Below are positions 26,526 through 35,267 of a stretch of 64,000 nucleotides of DNA, in pieces. How positions within the stretch are numbered: the stretch's first letter is position 1; each line of letters begins with the position of its first letter. The translations under genes were made by a program, and so were the position numbers. Source of the DNA: Pelagihabitans sp963710535 (lineage in GTDB: Bacteria; Bacteroidota; Bacteroidia; Flavobacteriales; Flavobacteriaceae); the NCBI GenBank assembly GCA_963710535.1, contig CAVQAW010000007.1, positions 186,001 to 250,000 of the forward strand, in the 5' to 3' direction. The notes beneath the pieces are model-generated. The model made no database searches. It saw only the letters and a list, made by a program, of their open reading frames with translations, and was not told the origin of the DNA.

Positions 26526-27689
26526 TTATGGAAAATTTAGCGGAATAAATTCCCTGGCCGTTATTTTTCCATCCTTTACCTTGTACAATGTGAATCCCGA
26601 TCGCACCTCGAAGCCGTGATAATCCATGCTATCGGGTCGGGATATGGCTGAGGTCTGTGCGAACAAGGTATTGGAACCATTGATGAAACTTTCCTGAGCC
26701 GCATGGTAATGGCCCGACAAGGCCAAGGGGAAGGGCCTGTTGCCGATGCGCTTTTGAACCTCAGTGAAATTATGAACGATATGCCTGTGTTCCAACGTAT
26801 TCCCCTGCATCAATAATTGGGGGCCATAGAAAACATCGTTGTCGAAATGCTGAAACGAAAAGCCGGGTGATACCAGGGGAATGTGGTTGAAGGTGACGAT
26901 TGGGGTTTTCGCCGGGACTTCCTTTAGGTCCTGCTCCAGCCATCGCAGCTGAAGGGAATCGATGCCGCCGAAATAGTATAGATTTTGATAATCCACGCCG
27001 TCAAGGGCGATAAAATGCATGCCACCGTAGTTGAAGGAATAATAATTCGGGCCCAGGAAATGACGGTACATTTTCTTCCCATATAACGGATGTTCCGAAC
27101 TCACCAATGATTTATCGCGTTCGATACCGAAAATTTCATGGTTGCCGACCCCGCTGTATACGGGCATGTTGAATTTGGCGATTTCATCGAGGTACATTCG
27201 ATAGTAAGCACTTGCCGTTGCTTCGTTTACCCTTAAAGCATCCCTGATCAAATCGCCGGAGACGATCACAAAATCGGCCCCGATAGAATCTGCCATGCTT
27301 CGGAAACGATGCATGCGGGGCAGGTTCAAGGAATCGACATGGGTGTCGGAAGCATGAATAAAGGTAAACGCGTTCCGCAGCTTTTGTTTTTGGAGTGGAA
27401 ATGCCATGTCCGCTGCTTTCGGATGGTACATTTGCCCTTGATATCCATCGGGCAGGCTGATCATCAGATATGGGGATTCGGAATGGGTCGAAAGGTTGAA
27501 GTTGCCGTTGGCATCCGTTTTGGTCGTGTTGTACTGGTCGGAAACGACGACATCTCCCAATCCGGTTTCATTGGAATCCCGTATGGCGTTCCGGTTGAGG
27601 TCGTCAAAGACCGATCCCTTGATTTCGAGCGCCTGGGAAAAGAGCTTGGAAACGGCAAGGAAAAGCAATACGAACCATAAGGATTTCAT
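26526..27689 (-). CDS. Calcineurin-like metallophosphoesterase, exported
   Basis: A 387-residue exported protein. After the signal peptide (KSLWFVLLFLAVSKLFSQ) comes an SdrD-like/CNA-type beta-sandwich (about 22-100, with GSVFDDLNRNAIRD, the calcineurin-like N-terminal module). The phosphoesterase domain follows, with metal ligands Asp115 and His117 (ASDTHVD), Asp146 (SGDLIRD), Asn183-His184 (VGNHEIF) and the late SGHYHAA motif. It hydrolyses phosphate esters in the periplasm or outside; the substrate is unknown. A C-terminal extension of about 70 residues follows the last motif. It is not clearly cotranscribed with its neighbours. Confidence 0.88.
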   Translation of the reverse strand: MKSLWFVLLFLAVSKLFSQALEIKGSVFDDLNRNAIRDSNETGLGDVVVSDQYNTTKTDANGNFNLSTHSESPYLMISLPDGYQGQMYHPKAADMAFPLQKQKLRNAFTFIHASDTHVDSLNLPRMHRFRSMADSIGADFVIVSGDLIRDALRVNEATASAYYRMYLDEIAKFNMPVYSGVGNHEIFGIERDKSLVSSEHPLYGKKMYRHFLGPNYYSFNYGGMHFIALDGVDYQNLYYFGGIDSLQLRWLEQDLKEVPAKTPIVTFNHIPLVSPGFSFQHFDNDVFYGPQLLMQGNTLEHRHIVHNFTEVQKRIGNRPFPLALSGHYHAAQESFINGSNTLFAQTSAISRPDSMDYHGFEVRSGFTLYKVKDGKITAREFIPLNFP

Positions 27690-27824
27690 GCGTAAGGAGA
27701 TTATTTATTACAACAGCTTCCCAAAATGGAAGCGCTAAATTTTTAAAGATTTTGGTCGCAATCCAATATTTAGGGGTAAGTTACTCTTTTTTTGAATGTT
27801 CAAGACCCAAAAATAGGGGAGAGG

Positions 27825-27851
27825 CCCCGCCCAAGGCACGTTTTGGCGGGG
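27825..27851 (-). terminator. GC-rich hairpin after the SRAP gene
   Basis: CCCCGCC (27825-27831) pairs with GGCGGGG (27845-27851); the stem starts 19 bp beyond the SRAP stop. The T-rich tail on the minus strand is not immediate, so it may be a weak or Rho-independent-like terminator. Confidence 0.5.
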
Positions 27852-27869
27852 ATTTAAATCGCAGTGTGA

Positions 27870-28649
27870 TCATAGGCCGAGGGCCTCGGTTGCCAGTTCG
27901 GGATATGCTATTTTTTCGGAAATTTCGGGAACATTGCCCAAGTACTCTTTGCCACGCAATCGGTGCACGGTACGGGCTTCCAATTCATTGGATGGATAAG
28001 ACCGAATGAGCTCCCTTATTTTTTTGATATCGAGTTCGTCGTCGATGGGATGTAGCCAAGCGTCTTCCAGTTCCCTCGGCAGGATCAGCGGCATACGAGG
28101 CCCTTCGAGCTTGGGGTTGTTGTGTATTTTTGCCAATAGTTCGTTGCCTTCCGTAGTGACCAGACTAAAGGTGTTGAGCACTTCCCCGGTCTCCCGATCA
28201 GTCCATTCGCTCCATAGTCCTGCGAGGACCAGCGGCTCATTGTTACGGGCGTGGATATAAAAGGGAATGGTGGCCCCCTTGATATGATGGTGTTCATAAA
28301 AACCATCGACATACACCAAACACCGGTTGTTTTTTGCTGAGGTACGGAAAGACGGTTTTTCAAAAATGGTTTCTCCCCTGGCATTCAAGGTATTGTTCCA
28401 GGTTTTTTGGAGTTGGGCCTTATCCTTTACCCAAAAAGGAACCAGGCCCCAAGTCGAAACCACGGGCATGTTGGGGGCTTCATCGGTATAGATCAATACC
28501 TTGGGATGACTGAAACCGGAGGCATGGTAAATCGGCAAATCGGTGAGCGGCACCAATTTTTCCATGATTTCCTCAATGGCCTTCAGGTCGCCATTGCGTC
28601 TGGCCTTGTTCAATTGTGCCTCAAGGCTGGCTTTGATGTCATAGCACAT
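27870..28649 (-). CDS. SOS response-associated peptidase (SRAP/HMCES, YedK-like)
   Basis: A 259-residue DNA-repair protein that forms a thiazolidine crosslink with abasic sites in single-stranded DNA. The catalytic Cys must follow the initiator Met; the ATG at 28649 gives MCYDIKAS with Cys2. A TTG two codons earlier (28655) would place two residues before it and is rejected. Other SRAP features are NARGETIFEKPSF, VDGFYEHH and the histidine segment LEGPRMPLIL. It stands alone, with its own terminator downstream. The family is often linked to SOS control, but no LexA-type box was recognised here. Confidence 0.92.
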   Translation of the reverse strand: MCYDIKASLEAQLNKARRNGDLKAIEEIMEKLVPLTDLPIYHASGFSHPKVLIYTDEAPNMPVVSTWGLVPFWVKDKAQLQKTWNNTLNARGETIFEKPSFRTSAKNNRCLVYVDGFYEHHHIKGATIPFYIHARNNEPLVLAGLWSEWTDRETGEVLNTFSLVTTEGNELLAKIHNNPKLEGPRMPLILPRELEDAWLHPIDDELDIKKIRELIRSYPSNELEARTVHRLRGKEYLGNVPEISEKIAYPELATEALGL

Positions 28650-28820
28650 AAGCAAGCTTGGTTTAAAGAGATAATGCCATTTGGCAGCTTCAATTTAATG
28701 ATTTTTTTTGATGGATGGAACTCCGGTTCCACTTTCACGGAAAGGTCACCCTTACTCGGCGGAGGCCCAATACCTGTTCTATATTTTCTAGCCGCCACTT
28801 TCACGGGAAGGCAAGGATGC

Positions 28821-30011
28821 TCAGTCTTTATGGTGCTGTTCCAAGTGTTGACGCAACAGGTCTTTCCCATAATCGTTGCCGTTGGGCGTGCGCACCACCG
28901 TATGGATATGTTTTTTGGTAGGCTTGTCGCCTTTGATGAAAACCGGTTTTTGATGGTCGAACTCGATCATGAGCACCGGACTCTGCACCCGGTAATAAAA
29001 GGGTTGGGTATCGTCGTCATTGCCCACCCATGCAAAGTAGGTACTGTCCCAAAACAATTCGATTTCTTCCATCTTGATCATCGCATGCCCGGCATCCATA
29101 TTTCCCACGTATTCTGCGACAAGACGGTTCAATAGCCCCTGTTGCGCCTGGTCCAGATCGGGGTATCGAATCCCTGCGTATGGCACCACGGCGTTATCGG
29201 AGTACGATTCGGCCTGATTGTAGTTGTATTCCTTCGTGCTGAGCAGGGTGGCCACTTTCCGTTGTTCCGCAGTCAGGGAAGTGAACAATTCAAAACCCAA
29301 GGCCTCTTCATTTTTGAAGGTCTGGGTACCCTGGTTCTCGCCATCGACAATATAGTTGGGTTCCGAACCCATAAAAGTAGGGGTCATCACCACCTGATCC
29401 CCCAAAACAAAATAATTGATGATACAGTGATGTCCATCGAATTGCCAACCCCATGGCTGGTCTTTGGAAGGTTCCCCCATAAAGGTGAACCAGTATCGAT
29501 CGGGCCCCAGTCTTTTGAAATCATTGGCCAAACGTGCCAAATAGCCCTCCATTTTCCGGATGTTTTCTACTTTTTCAAAACCAGAAGCACTCAGGCCTTC
29601 CTTTAAGATTTGAAAGGCGAGTTGCCGTTGTTCTGGGTTCAGGTCCAATAATCCGATGCCTTTTCGCTTGTAAAAATCGATGTTCGACCAGCGGCGCCAT
29701 TCCTGATCATCGATTCCAAACAGGCATGTGGCCCTTTGTTCCGCACTAAGGGAAGCCAAAAAATCGGAAACGGCGGTGGCGATTCCTGCTGTACTGGCCC
29801 CGGTTTCGCGAATTCGATATAGGTCTTGCACCAAGGTGCCATCGGTGGTGACCCCATGGTATGTTTCCGCTAGTGCCATTTTTTCTTCAGGGGTATCGGA
29901 CTGCCATACCCTTAATTTGGGTCCGGGTTCGATCTTGGTTTCTTGCGCGATTAGGTGTAAAGGCAGGAGCAACAAAAGAAAATAAAAACGGTGGTTCGGT
30001 AGAGAGCGCAT
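28821..30011 (-). CDS. DUF3500 domain exported protein
   Basis: A 396-residue exported protein with signal peptide (RSLPNHRFYFLLLLLPLHLIA). The rest is a DUF3500 domain with hallmark segments DGTLVQDLYRIRETG, QRATCLFGIDDQEWRRWSN, FTFMGEPSKDQPWGWQFDGHH and VMTPTFMGSEPN. The His-rich WQFDGHH stretch and a late HTVVRTPNGNDYG segment suggest a metal site. The enzymatic role is not known. The ATG at 30011 begins the signal peptide and is chosen over an upstream in-frame start that adds 37 residues of unlikely sequence. Confidence 0.82.
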   Translation of the reverse strand: MRSLPNHRFYFLLLLLPLHLIAQETKIEPGPKLRVWQSDTPEEKMALAETYHGVTTDGTLVQDLYRIRETGASTAGIATAVSDFLASLSAEQRATCLFGIDDQEWRRWSNIDFYKRKGIGLLDLNPEQRQLAFQILKEGLSASGFEKVENIRKMEGYLARLANDFKRLGPDRYWFTFMGEPSKDQPWGWQFDGHHCIINYFVLGDQVVMTPTFMGSEPNYIVDGENQGTQTFKNEEALGFELFTSLTAEQRKVATLLSTKEYNYNQAESYSDNAVVPYAGIRYPDLDQAQQGLLNRLVAEYVGNMDAGHAMIKMEEIELFWDSTYFAWVGNDDDTQPFYYRVQSPVLMIEFDHQKPVFIKGDKPTKKHIHTVVRTPNGNDYGKDLLRQHLEQHHKD

Positions 30012-30158
30012 ATTATGGAGTTTGACGGTAAGACCAGTGTTGAAGATACAGCAATTATTTGCATAAGGCAGCAAAAAAGGTCTAAACATCCTACCTGTTT
30101 TGAACATGATGATCAAGGTCACTGATGTTCGAACAGGGCTAGTTTTTGATTCTATCTT

Positions 30159-30674
30159 TTATCCCTGTGTAGCGGTGGTGAACAATAAAAATTCTTCTGT
30201 TTTGGCGTCCGGCCTTACGGTTCCAATGCCGAGCATCCCGATTTTCTGAAGCAGTTTGCGCGACTTCACATTTTCGCTTGTGGTAAGGGCCAGTATCGGG
30301 TTCAGATGTAAATGGTTCAATCCGTACAACAAGCATGCCTCGGCCGCCTCCCGGGCATAGCCTTGCCCTTCATGGGATGGTAGAAAGGCAAAGCCCAAAT
30401 CGGCATGGGCCAAAAAATCGCGTTTTACCAATCCACAGACGCCTATCGGCAATTGTAGTTGTTTTTCCACCACCTTCCACAACCCAAAACCATGCTCGGA
30501 ATAGCTATGGATCAACCGCTCCTCGATATAGGCCTGTGCCAAGGCTTCCGTGTAAACGCCACGGTCGCCGATGAATTTGAGCCAAGTGTCCGAATTCATC
30601 AAAGCCAAAAAAAAGGCACTGTCGGTTACGGCCGCATGTTCGAGGAGGAGGCGTTCGGTTTCTAAAATGGGCAT
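30159..30674 (-). CDS. GNAT family N-acetyltransferase
   Basis: A 171-residue acetyltransferase of the RimJ/RimL-like group. The start ETERLLLEHAAVTDSAFF is typical. The acetyl-CoA-binding motif is near FAFLPSHEGQGYAREAAEAC (about 103-122), with the QGYAREA loop for the pyrophosphate. It acetylates amines, perhaps a ribosomal protein N-terminus or a small molecule; the substrate is unknown. The ATG at 30674 is preferred over an upstream alternative that adds 17 basic residues. Neighbours are not functionally related. Confidence 0.88.
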   Translation of the reverse strand: MPILETERLLLEHAAVTDSAFFLALMNSDTWLKFIGDRGVYTEALAQAYIEERLIHSYSEHGFGLWKVVEKQLQLPIGVCGLVKRDFLAHADLGFAFLPSHEGQGYAREAAEACLLYGLNHLHLNPILALTTSENVKSRKLLQKIGMLGIGTVRPDAKTEEFLLFTTATQG

Positions 30675-30741
30675 AGGAAGGATTTCTCGCGACAAAAGTA
30701 GTGATTTGGACTTTCGGTCGCGCACCGATACCCCAGGCGAT

Positions 30742-31455
30742 TTATAAAGCCATCGGCACCTCCATCAACAGCACTTTCGATGGGCCTTGGCTCTTCAGTT
30801 GCAACCGATCGAGGTCCCACAGACCATAGCCATCCCGTTTTCCCAGTTTTTGGCCGTTTGTTTCGATGGAACCTTCGATCACAAAAACATAGACGCCGTT
30901 CCCACTGTCCTTTAATCGGTATTCGCTGGTTGTCCCCGTTTCAAAATCCCCCATATGGAACCAGGCGTTTTGGTGTACCCAAACCCCTTGGTCTTCCTTA
31001 TTCGGCGAGAGTATCTGATAGAAATCGTTTTTGATCCCTATATCTTTCAGCGAGATCTGGTCATATCTGGGTTCCACGTTTTTTTGGTTCGGGAAAAGCC
31101 ATATTTGCAAAAATTTCACCGGGCGGTCTTTGTTCTTGTTGTATTCGCTATGCTGAATGCCCGTACCGGCGCTCATGACCTGCACATCCCCTTCTTGGAT
31201 CACGGTGGCATTTCCCATACTGTCCATATGTTGCAGATCGCCTTCCAATGGAATCGAAATGATTTCCATGTTGCTATGGGGATGGGTGCCAAAACCCCGG
31301 GCTTCTGAAACGATGTCATCGTTCAATACCCTTAGTACCCCAAAATGCATGCGTTCGGGATCGTGATAGCCGGCGAAGCTAAAACTATGGTGTGAATTCA
31401 ACCAGCCGTGGTCGGCATGGCCCCTTGTGTCGGCCTTGTGCAATACTGCTTTCAT
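30742..31455 (-). CDS. Pirin family protein (YhhW-like)
   Basis: A 237-residue bicupin. The first cupin holds the metal ligands in GFGTHPHSNMEI (His-x-His) and the later GIQHSEYN with a Glu in MEIIS. The second cupin (from about 150) closes with LLMEVP. Bacterial pirins of the YhhW type are quercetin 2,3-dioxygenase-like or regulators of metabolism. The opening KAVLHKADTRGHADHGWLNS is the family signature. It is monocistronic. Confidence 0.9.
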   Translation of the reverse strand: MKAVLHKADTRGHADHGWLNSHHSFSFAGYHDPERMHFGVLRVLNDDIVSEARGFGTHPHSNMEIISIPLEGDLQHMDSMGNATVIQEGDVQVMSAGTGIQHSEYNKNKDRPVKFLQIWLFPNQKNVEPRYDQISLKDIGIKNDFYQILSPNKEDQGVWVHQNAWFHMGDFETGTTSEYRLKDSGNGVYVFVIEGSIETNGQKLGKRDGYGLWDLDRLQLKSQGPSKVLLMEVPMAL

Positions 31456-31521
31456 AGGAATGGCTTGCTTCTGTTCGCGCTGTAAGTCGTAAATAATTTG
31501 ATAGGATTACATCCAAAAAAT

Positions 31522-33060
31522 TCAGGAGAACTTTTTTTTGAGGTGCTCGGACAACCGCAGTGACAATGCCACCAAGGTCAGGGTAGGATTGGCGGCACCT
31601 GCCGTAGGAAAACAGGCCGCTCCTGCAATGAACAGATTGGCAATACCGTGTACTTTGCAGTTCGCATCGACCACCCCTCTTTTGGGGTCATCGTTCATCC
31701 TGGTCGTCCCCATATGGTGCCAACCGCCATTCGTGCCCACCGGCCAGGACAGATCATCAGGGTCGCGCAGAAATTCCATCAAGCGTACCCTTCCCAATCC
31801 GTTAATGCCGAACTGTTGACCGATCAGTTCATGGATTTTTCGGATACTGGATTTGTCCAAAGCAGTCAGTTGCCAATGCAGGCTTGCTTTGGGTACGCCT
31901 AGGGCATCGCGTTCGCTGCCCAGTGTTATCCGTGAATCAGGATTGGGGGCCTGTTCTATCCTGGTATTCAATTGAAAGGCTTGGGCCATGGGCCCCTCTT
32001 TCACCTGGGCCGATTTTTTGATGGCGTCGCCTCCTTGGCTAAAGGTAATTTCCTGGGCTTTTCTCGGGTCGGCATCCTGCCAGGTCTCCATCTTGGGCTT
32101 CTGGTTCCGCCCCAAGGCCAAGGGAATGAGCGATGCGGTACCGTTCAGGATTTTTTGGAGGCGCTGTTCTTCTTCGGTAATGGCCAGTTCCGCACTCGGT
32201 TGGGTGACACGATAATCCCTGACATAGAGATCGGTTTTGAAGGGTTTCAACATCCATAATTCGGCAGAGGCAATTTCGAGATGTTCCATAAAATAACGCC
32301 CCACAAGATCATGGCTGTTGCCCAGCCCGGAACTTGCCTGTGAATTGGAGGCCAAGAGCAGCCTGGTGTTCTGGATGGTACCACAGGCCAAGACATAATA
32401 TTTTGCCCTTATCCTATGCTGTTTTCCCGAATGGTCTTTAATGGTGACTTCCTTTATTGCAGCGATATTATTGGTGGCCTTTAGGTCAACCACATTGGCA
32501 TAGGTAAACAAATGCACATTTTTGGCCTGCACCAGGGTTTCTTTGTACAACGGTCCAAAACGCGCTTTGCTATATTGCCACATTTTGTTCCAGATGATGT
32601 TCCGATCAAGGGGATAGGGTATGAAATCGGGGTAGGAAGTTTGCCAATACGCCAAATCGTATTGGTAGGGCCCAAGCCCCAACGCCTGATGTGCCTTGGC
32701 ATAAAAAGGGTCGAGATCTTCCCTGTTGATGGGCCAACCGCTTTCGGGCACGTAATCTCTCGGCGAAAAATCGATGGGGTCGAACGGGGTGCACAAACCG
32801 GCCCAGTGGCCCGTGGTTCCCCCAAAATAACGCAATCTGCTCGATTGCAATGGATAATATTTCTGACCGGTCGACTGCCCATCGTTCAGTGCCTGGATCT
32901 TTTCGTCAAATTCAAAGCCCCCACCTTCCAAGAGGATGACCTTTTGGGGCCCCCCGATCCATTCCAAAGCCATGGAAATGCCCGCGGCACCGGCACCGAT
33001 GATACAGATATCGCCTTCGATCAGGCTGTTGTGCTCCAGGGTCCTTGCGTCGGTATGCAT
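31522..33060 (-). CDS. GMC family FAD-dependent oxidoreductase (large subunit)
   Basis: A 512-residue flavoprotein of the GMC superfamily, close to gluconate/fructose/sorbitol dehydrogenase large subunits. It has the FAD-binding dinucleotide motif CIIGAGAAGISMALEW (about 19-34), RYFGGTTGHWAGLCTPFDP (about 76-94), and the C-terminal substrate/FAD region with WHHMGTTRM and the closing ANPTLTLVALSLRLSEHL. It has no signal of its own. The small protein encoded 9 bp upstream carries a Tat-like RR signal, so the pair is probably exported together. It oxidises sugars or alcohols, passing electrons on to the respiratory chain; substrate and acceptor are not certain. Confidence 0.9.
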   Translation of the reverse strand: MHTDARTLEHNSLIEGDICIIGAGAAGISMALEWIGGPQKVILLEGGGFEFDEKIQALNDGQSTGQKYYPLQSSRLRYFGGTTGHWAGLCTPFDPIDFSPRDYVPESGWPINREDLDPFYAKAHQALGLGPYQYDLAYWQTSYPDFIPYPLDRNIIWNKMWQYSKARFGPLYKETLVQAKNVHLFTYANVVDLKATNNIAAIKEVTIKDHSGKQHRIRAKYYVLACGTIQNTRLLLASNSQASSGLGNSHDLVGRYFMEHLEIASAELWMLKPFKTDLYVRDYRVTQPSAELAITEEEQRLQKILNGTASLIPLALGRNQKPKMETWQDADPRKAQEITFSQGGDAIKKSAQVKEGPMAQAFQLNTRIEQAPNPDSRITLGSERDALGVPKASLHWQLTALDKSSIRKIHELIGQQFGINGLGRVRLMEFLRDPDDLSWPVGTNGGWHHMGTTRMNDDPKRGVVDANCKVHGIANLFIAGAACFPTAGAANPTLTLVALSLRLSEHLKKKFS

Positions 33061-33069
33061 CTAAGGTCT

Positions 33070-33447
33070 TCAGGTTTTGATGAGGGAATATAGGGCACAT
33101 TGTCTGGCTTCGGTCCGCGCCAATATCCACCCATCGACGATCACCGTTTGGCCCGTCCTGAAATCTTCTTGAACGGCACTTTGGATGGCCCGAACCATGT
33201 CCTGACCCTCTCCGGATTTCTCGTGGATTATCTTTTTTAGGGAAGTGGCATTGTTCTCTTCAGGCCATAGTTCGCGGTACCTGGACCCGATGCCGCTGAT
33301 GGTCTCCGGGTCCCAAATCGAAGTTAGGGATTCCGGGGTAGCGATGACGAAATCGCCATCCGGGAAAAGCCGATCCAAGTACCAATAGGAGACTCCAAGG
33401 GCCGCGGCAGTGGCAGTGGCCAGGACAATGAACTTTCGTCTTCGCAT
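33070..33447 (-). CDS. Small Tat-signal subunit of the GMC dehydrogenase (gluconate dehydrogenase subunit 3-like)
   Basis: A 125-residue protein with a twin-arginine-like leader (MRRRKFIVLATATAAALG), followed by a helical domain that resembles gluconate 2-dehydrogenase subunit 3. It lies directly before the GMC gene (9 bp apart), so the two are cotranscribed. In this class the small subunit carries the Tat signal and pulls the folded large flavoprotein subunit across the membrane. No cytochrome c subunit gene is adjacent, unlike in classical three-subunit gluconate dehydrogenases. Confidence 0.75.
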   Translation of the reverse strand: MRRRKFIVLATATAAALGVSYWYLDRLFPDGDFVIATPESLTSIWDPETISGIGSRYRELWPEENNATSLKKIIHEKSGEGQDMVRAIQSAVQEDFRTGQTVIVDGWILARTEARQCALYSLIKT

Positions 33448-33623
33448 CTTGCTGGAAACTATACCATAAATTTGTTCATGTAAGGCTTTAAGGCCTTCGC
33501 CGTTGCGAATGCATCGTTAAGAAACCCTCCGCCGGCGTGTATGAAGATAGGTATTTTTGGGGAATAGCAGGGTACATTGCTGAATTGTGTACATGGCCAA
33601 CGGCCGCCATGAAAACAAGCCCA

Positions 33624-34199
33624 TTATTTCAAAAAATGGGCTTCCAGATGCGCAAGTGCCACCCCATGGTCGATGACCTTACGGATAGGTCCCACCACGC
33701 AATTCAGTTTATCGCCATAGCCCTTCTTTTTCAGGCTTTGCAGCAATCGTTCGAATCGAAATCCACTTGTAGACAGTTCCACCTGCCGATCATTGGTCTT
33801 GATGCATAACTTGGTCCGTGAGATGGAATACTCCGACGGATCGATGCGAAAATGGCGTGCATAACGGCTTGGAAGGCCCAACTTCATGAGCAGGTGCATG
33901 GGAGAGAGGTAGAAGGTATCGATGCTTTCCTTCCCGCGTACGAGCGTGATCGATGCCACTTCATTGGCCAAAACCGAGAACTGATTATACGATTTGGAAA
34001 AATCATCGCTTAGCATAAGGCCTTCGGCTTGGATGTTGAAACTACATCTGCCACAGGCAATGCGCCGCTTCAATTTGTTGAATTTGGTCTTTTGGCCGGT
34101 AAAGCGATAGACGTAATCGCCTTGCTTATTCTTTTTTTGGTGGGGTTCTGCGTGTAAGGGATTTTTATCCTTATCCGCATGCTGAAGTTCTTGACCCAT
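33624..34199 (-). CDS. Unrecognised conserved-looking cytoplasmic protein
   Basis: A 191-residue protein I do not recognise. It is basic and lacks a signal peptide or membrane segment. It contains a CxxC pair (RRIACGRCSFNIQAEG, about 47-62) and a hydrophobic middle (about 95-120, SPMHLLMKLGLPSRYARHF) followed by mixed beta strands (ISRTKLCIKTNDRQVELS). Frame length and codon use match the neighbours, so it is likely real. It is transcribed toward the GMC small-subunit gene after a 176-bp gap. Its function is unknown. Confidence 0.55.
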   Translation of the reverse strand: MGQELQHADKDKNPLHAEPHQKKNKQGDYVYRFTGQKTKFNKLKRRIACGRCSFNIQAEGLMLSDDFSKSYNQFSVLANEVASITLVRGKESIDTFYLSPMHLLMKLGLPSRYARHFRIDPSEYSISRTKLCIKTNDRQVELSTSGFRFERLLQSLKKKGYGDKLNCVVGPIRKVIDHGVALAHLEAHFLK

Positions 34200-34638
34200 A
34201 GCTTATTTTTAGGTAATGCTCGGTAATATGCATGAATGCAATCCAAAGTACTTCGGGGGAAGGCGCAAGTTAATGGTTTGGCGGCACATCGCAATAGGTC
34301 GGCCATCGATTTTAAGCTCGGATGGCGGTCAAATAGGATGCAGTTCATCGATCACATGTTGACGTTATTGCACTTCCCAGACGATAAAATATTTTGACGT
34401 GGAAATTAACAAAATGACCATGGCCCGGCCTGTGAAAGAGCATACGCTAAAAATCACCTATATTTTTTGTAGGAAAAATTTTAAAATAGCCCGGTTTAGA
34501 GGGTTAAACGGTACAGGCATTCTTCTTGCAATCGATTTTTGGCGCGCTACGGAATTGCCAAAAAGCTTCGTATTATTGCACGGTCTCCAAGTATGCTTGG
34601 CGACCCTGGGTTGACATGGCCTCATTAAAGAAGTTCAT
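34200..34638. other. Divergent intergenic region before the TRIC channel gene
   Basis: About 440 bp without a convincing gene. A 71-codon plus-strand frame (34399-34614) has no recognisable feature and an unlikely composition. The segment should contain promoters for the hypothetical gene and for the TRIC gene, but no exact TAnnTTTG with a well-placed -33 element was found; the nearest is TATTATTG at about 34571. Nothing else was seen. Confidence 0.4.
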
Positions 34639-35256
34639 ATGTTTTATTTTTTAATCGATATTTTGGGCACCATCGCCTTTGCCATTTCCGGTGTTTTGGT
34701 GGCCATGGAAAAGAAATTGGATCTTTTTGGCATATTTATCATCGCCTTTGTCACGGCGGTAGGAGGCGGAACCCTTAGGGATATCCTATTGGGGTCTACC
34801 CCGGTGGTATGGCTCAAGGACCCCACCTACAGCATCATCATTTTAACTTCGGTGGTATTTGCCATCGTATTCATCAAACAATTAAAATACCTGCGTACCT
34901 CCCTGTTCCTTTTCGATACCATCGGTATCGGTTTATATACGATGGTGGGCATCGAAAAGGGCTTGTCAGCACAATTGCTGCCCGTGATGTGCATCGCCCT
35001 GGGCACGATTACGGCAAGTTTCGGAGGCGTGATTCGCGATATCCTCTGCAATGAGATTCCGGTGATATTCAGGAAAGAAATTTATGCCACCGCATGTATT
35101 ATTGGGGGTTTGGGCTATTTTCTATTGATTCGCCTGCCTTTTGGTGACACCTTTGCGTATATCGCTTCCATCTTGGTGATCATTGGGGTACGTTTGTTGG
35201 CGGTAAAATTCCACATTGCCTTGCCCAATATTTACGGGAGGGAAAAAACGCACTAG
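34639..35256 (+). CDS. Trimeric intracellular cation (TRIC) channel family protein
   Basis: A 205-residue inner-membrane protein with seven predicted helices in two homologous repeats of about 90 residues. Each repeat holds the signature GGGTLRDILLG (about 42-52) or FGGVIRDILCNEIP (about 128-141). Bacterial TRIC proteins (YicG-like, UPF0126) form trimeric cation-selective pores. Length and both repeats are complete. The start is ATG 34639. It is monocistronic and converges with the cyclophilin gene. Confidence 0.93.
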   Translation: MFYFLIDILGTIAFAISGVLVAMEKKLDLFGIFIIAFVTAVGGGTLRDILLGSTPVVWLKDPTYSIIILTSVVFAIVFIKQLKYLRTSLFLFDTIGIGLYTMVGIEKGLSAQLLPVMCIALGTITASFGGVIRDILCNEIPVIFRKEIYATACIIGGLGYFLLIRLPFGDTFAYIASILVIIGVRLLAVKFHIALPNIYGREKTH

Positions 35257-35267
35257 GGTCCCGGGCT

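Noticed and set aside
28729..28811. 12-bp direct repeat CCACTTTCACGG (28729-28740 and 28795-28806)
   Set aside because: Two short copies in an intergenic spacer, 66 bp apart, with no other sign of an element; may be chance or a remnant.
34399..34614. 71-codon plus-strand frame before the TRIC gene
   Set aside because: Composition unlike neighbours and no motif; probably non-coding.
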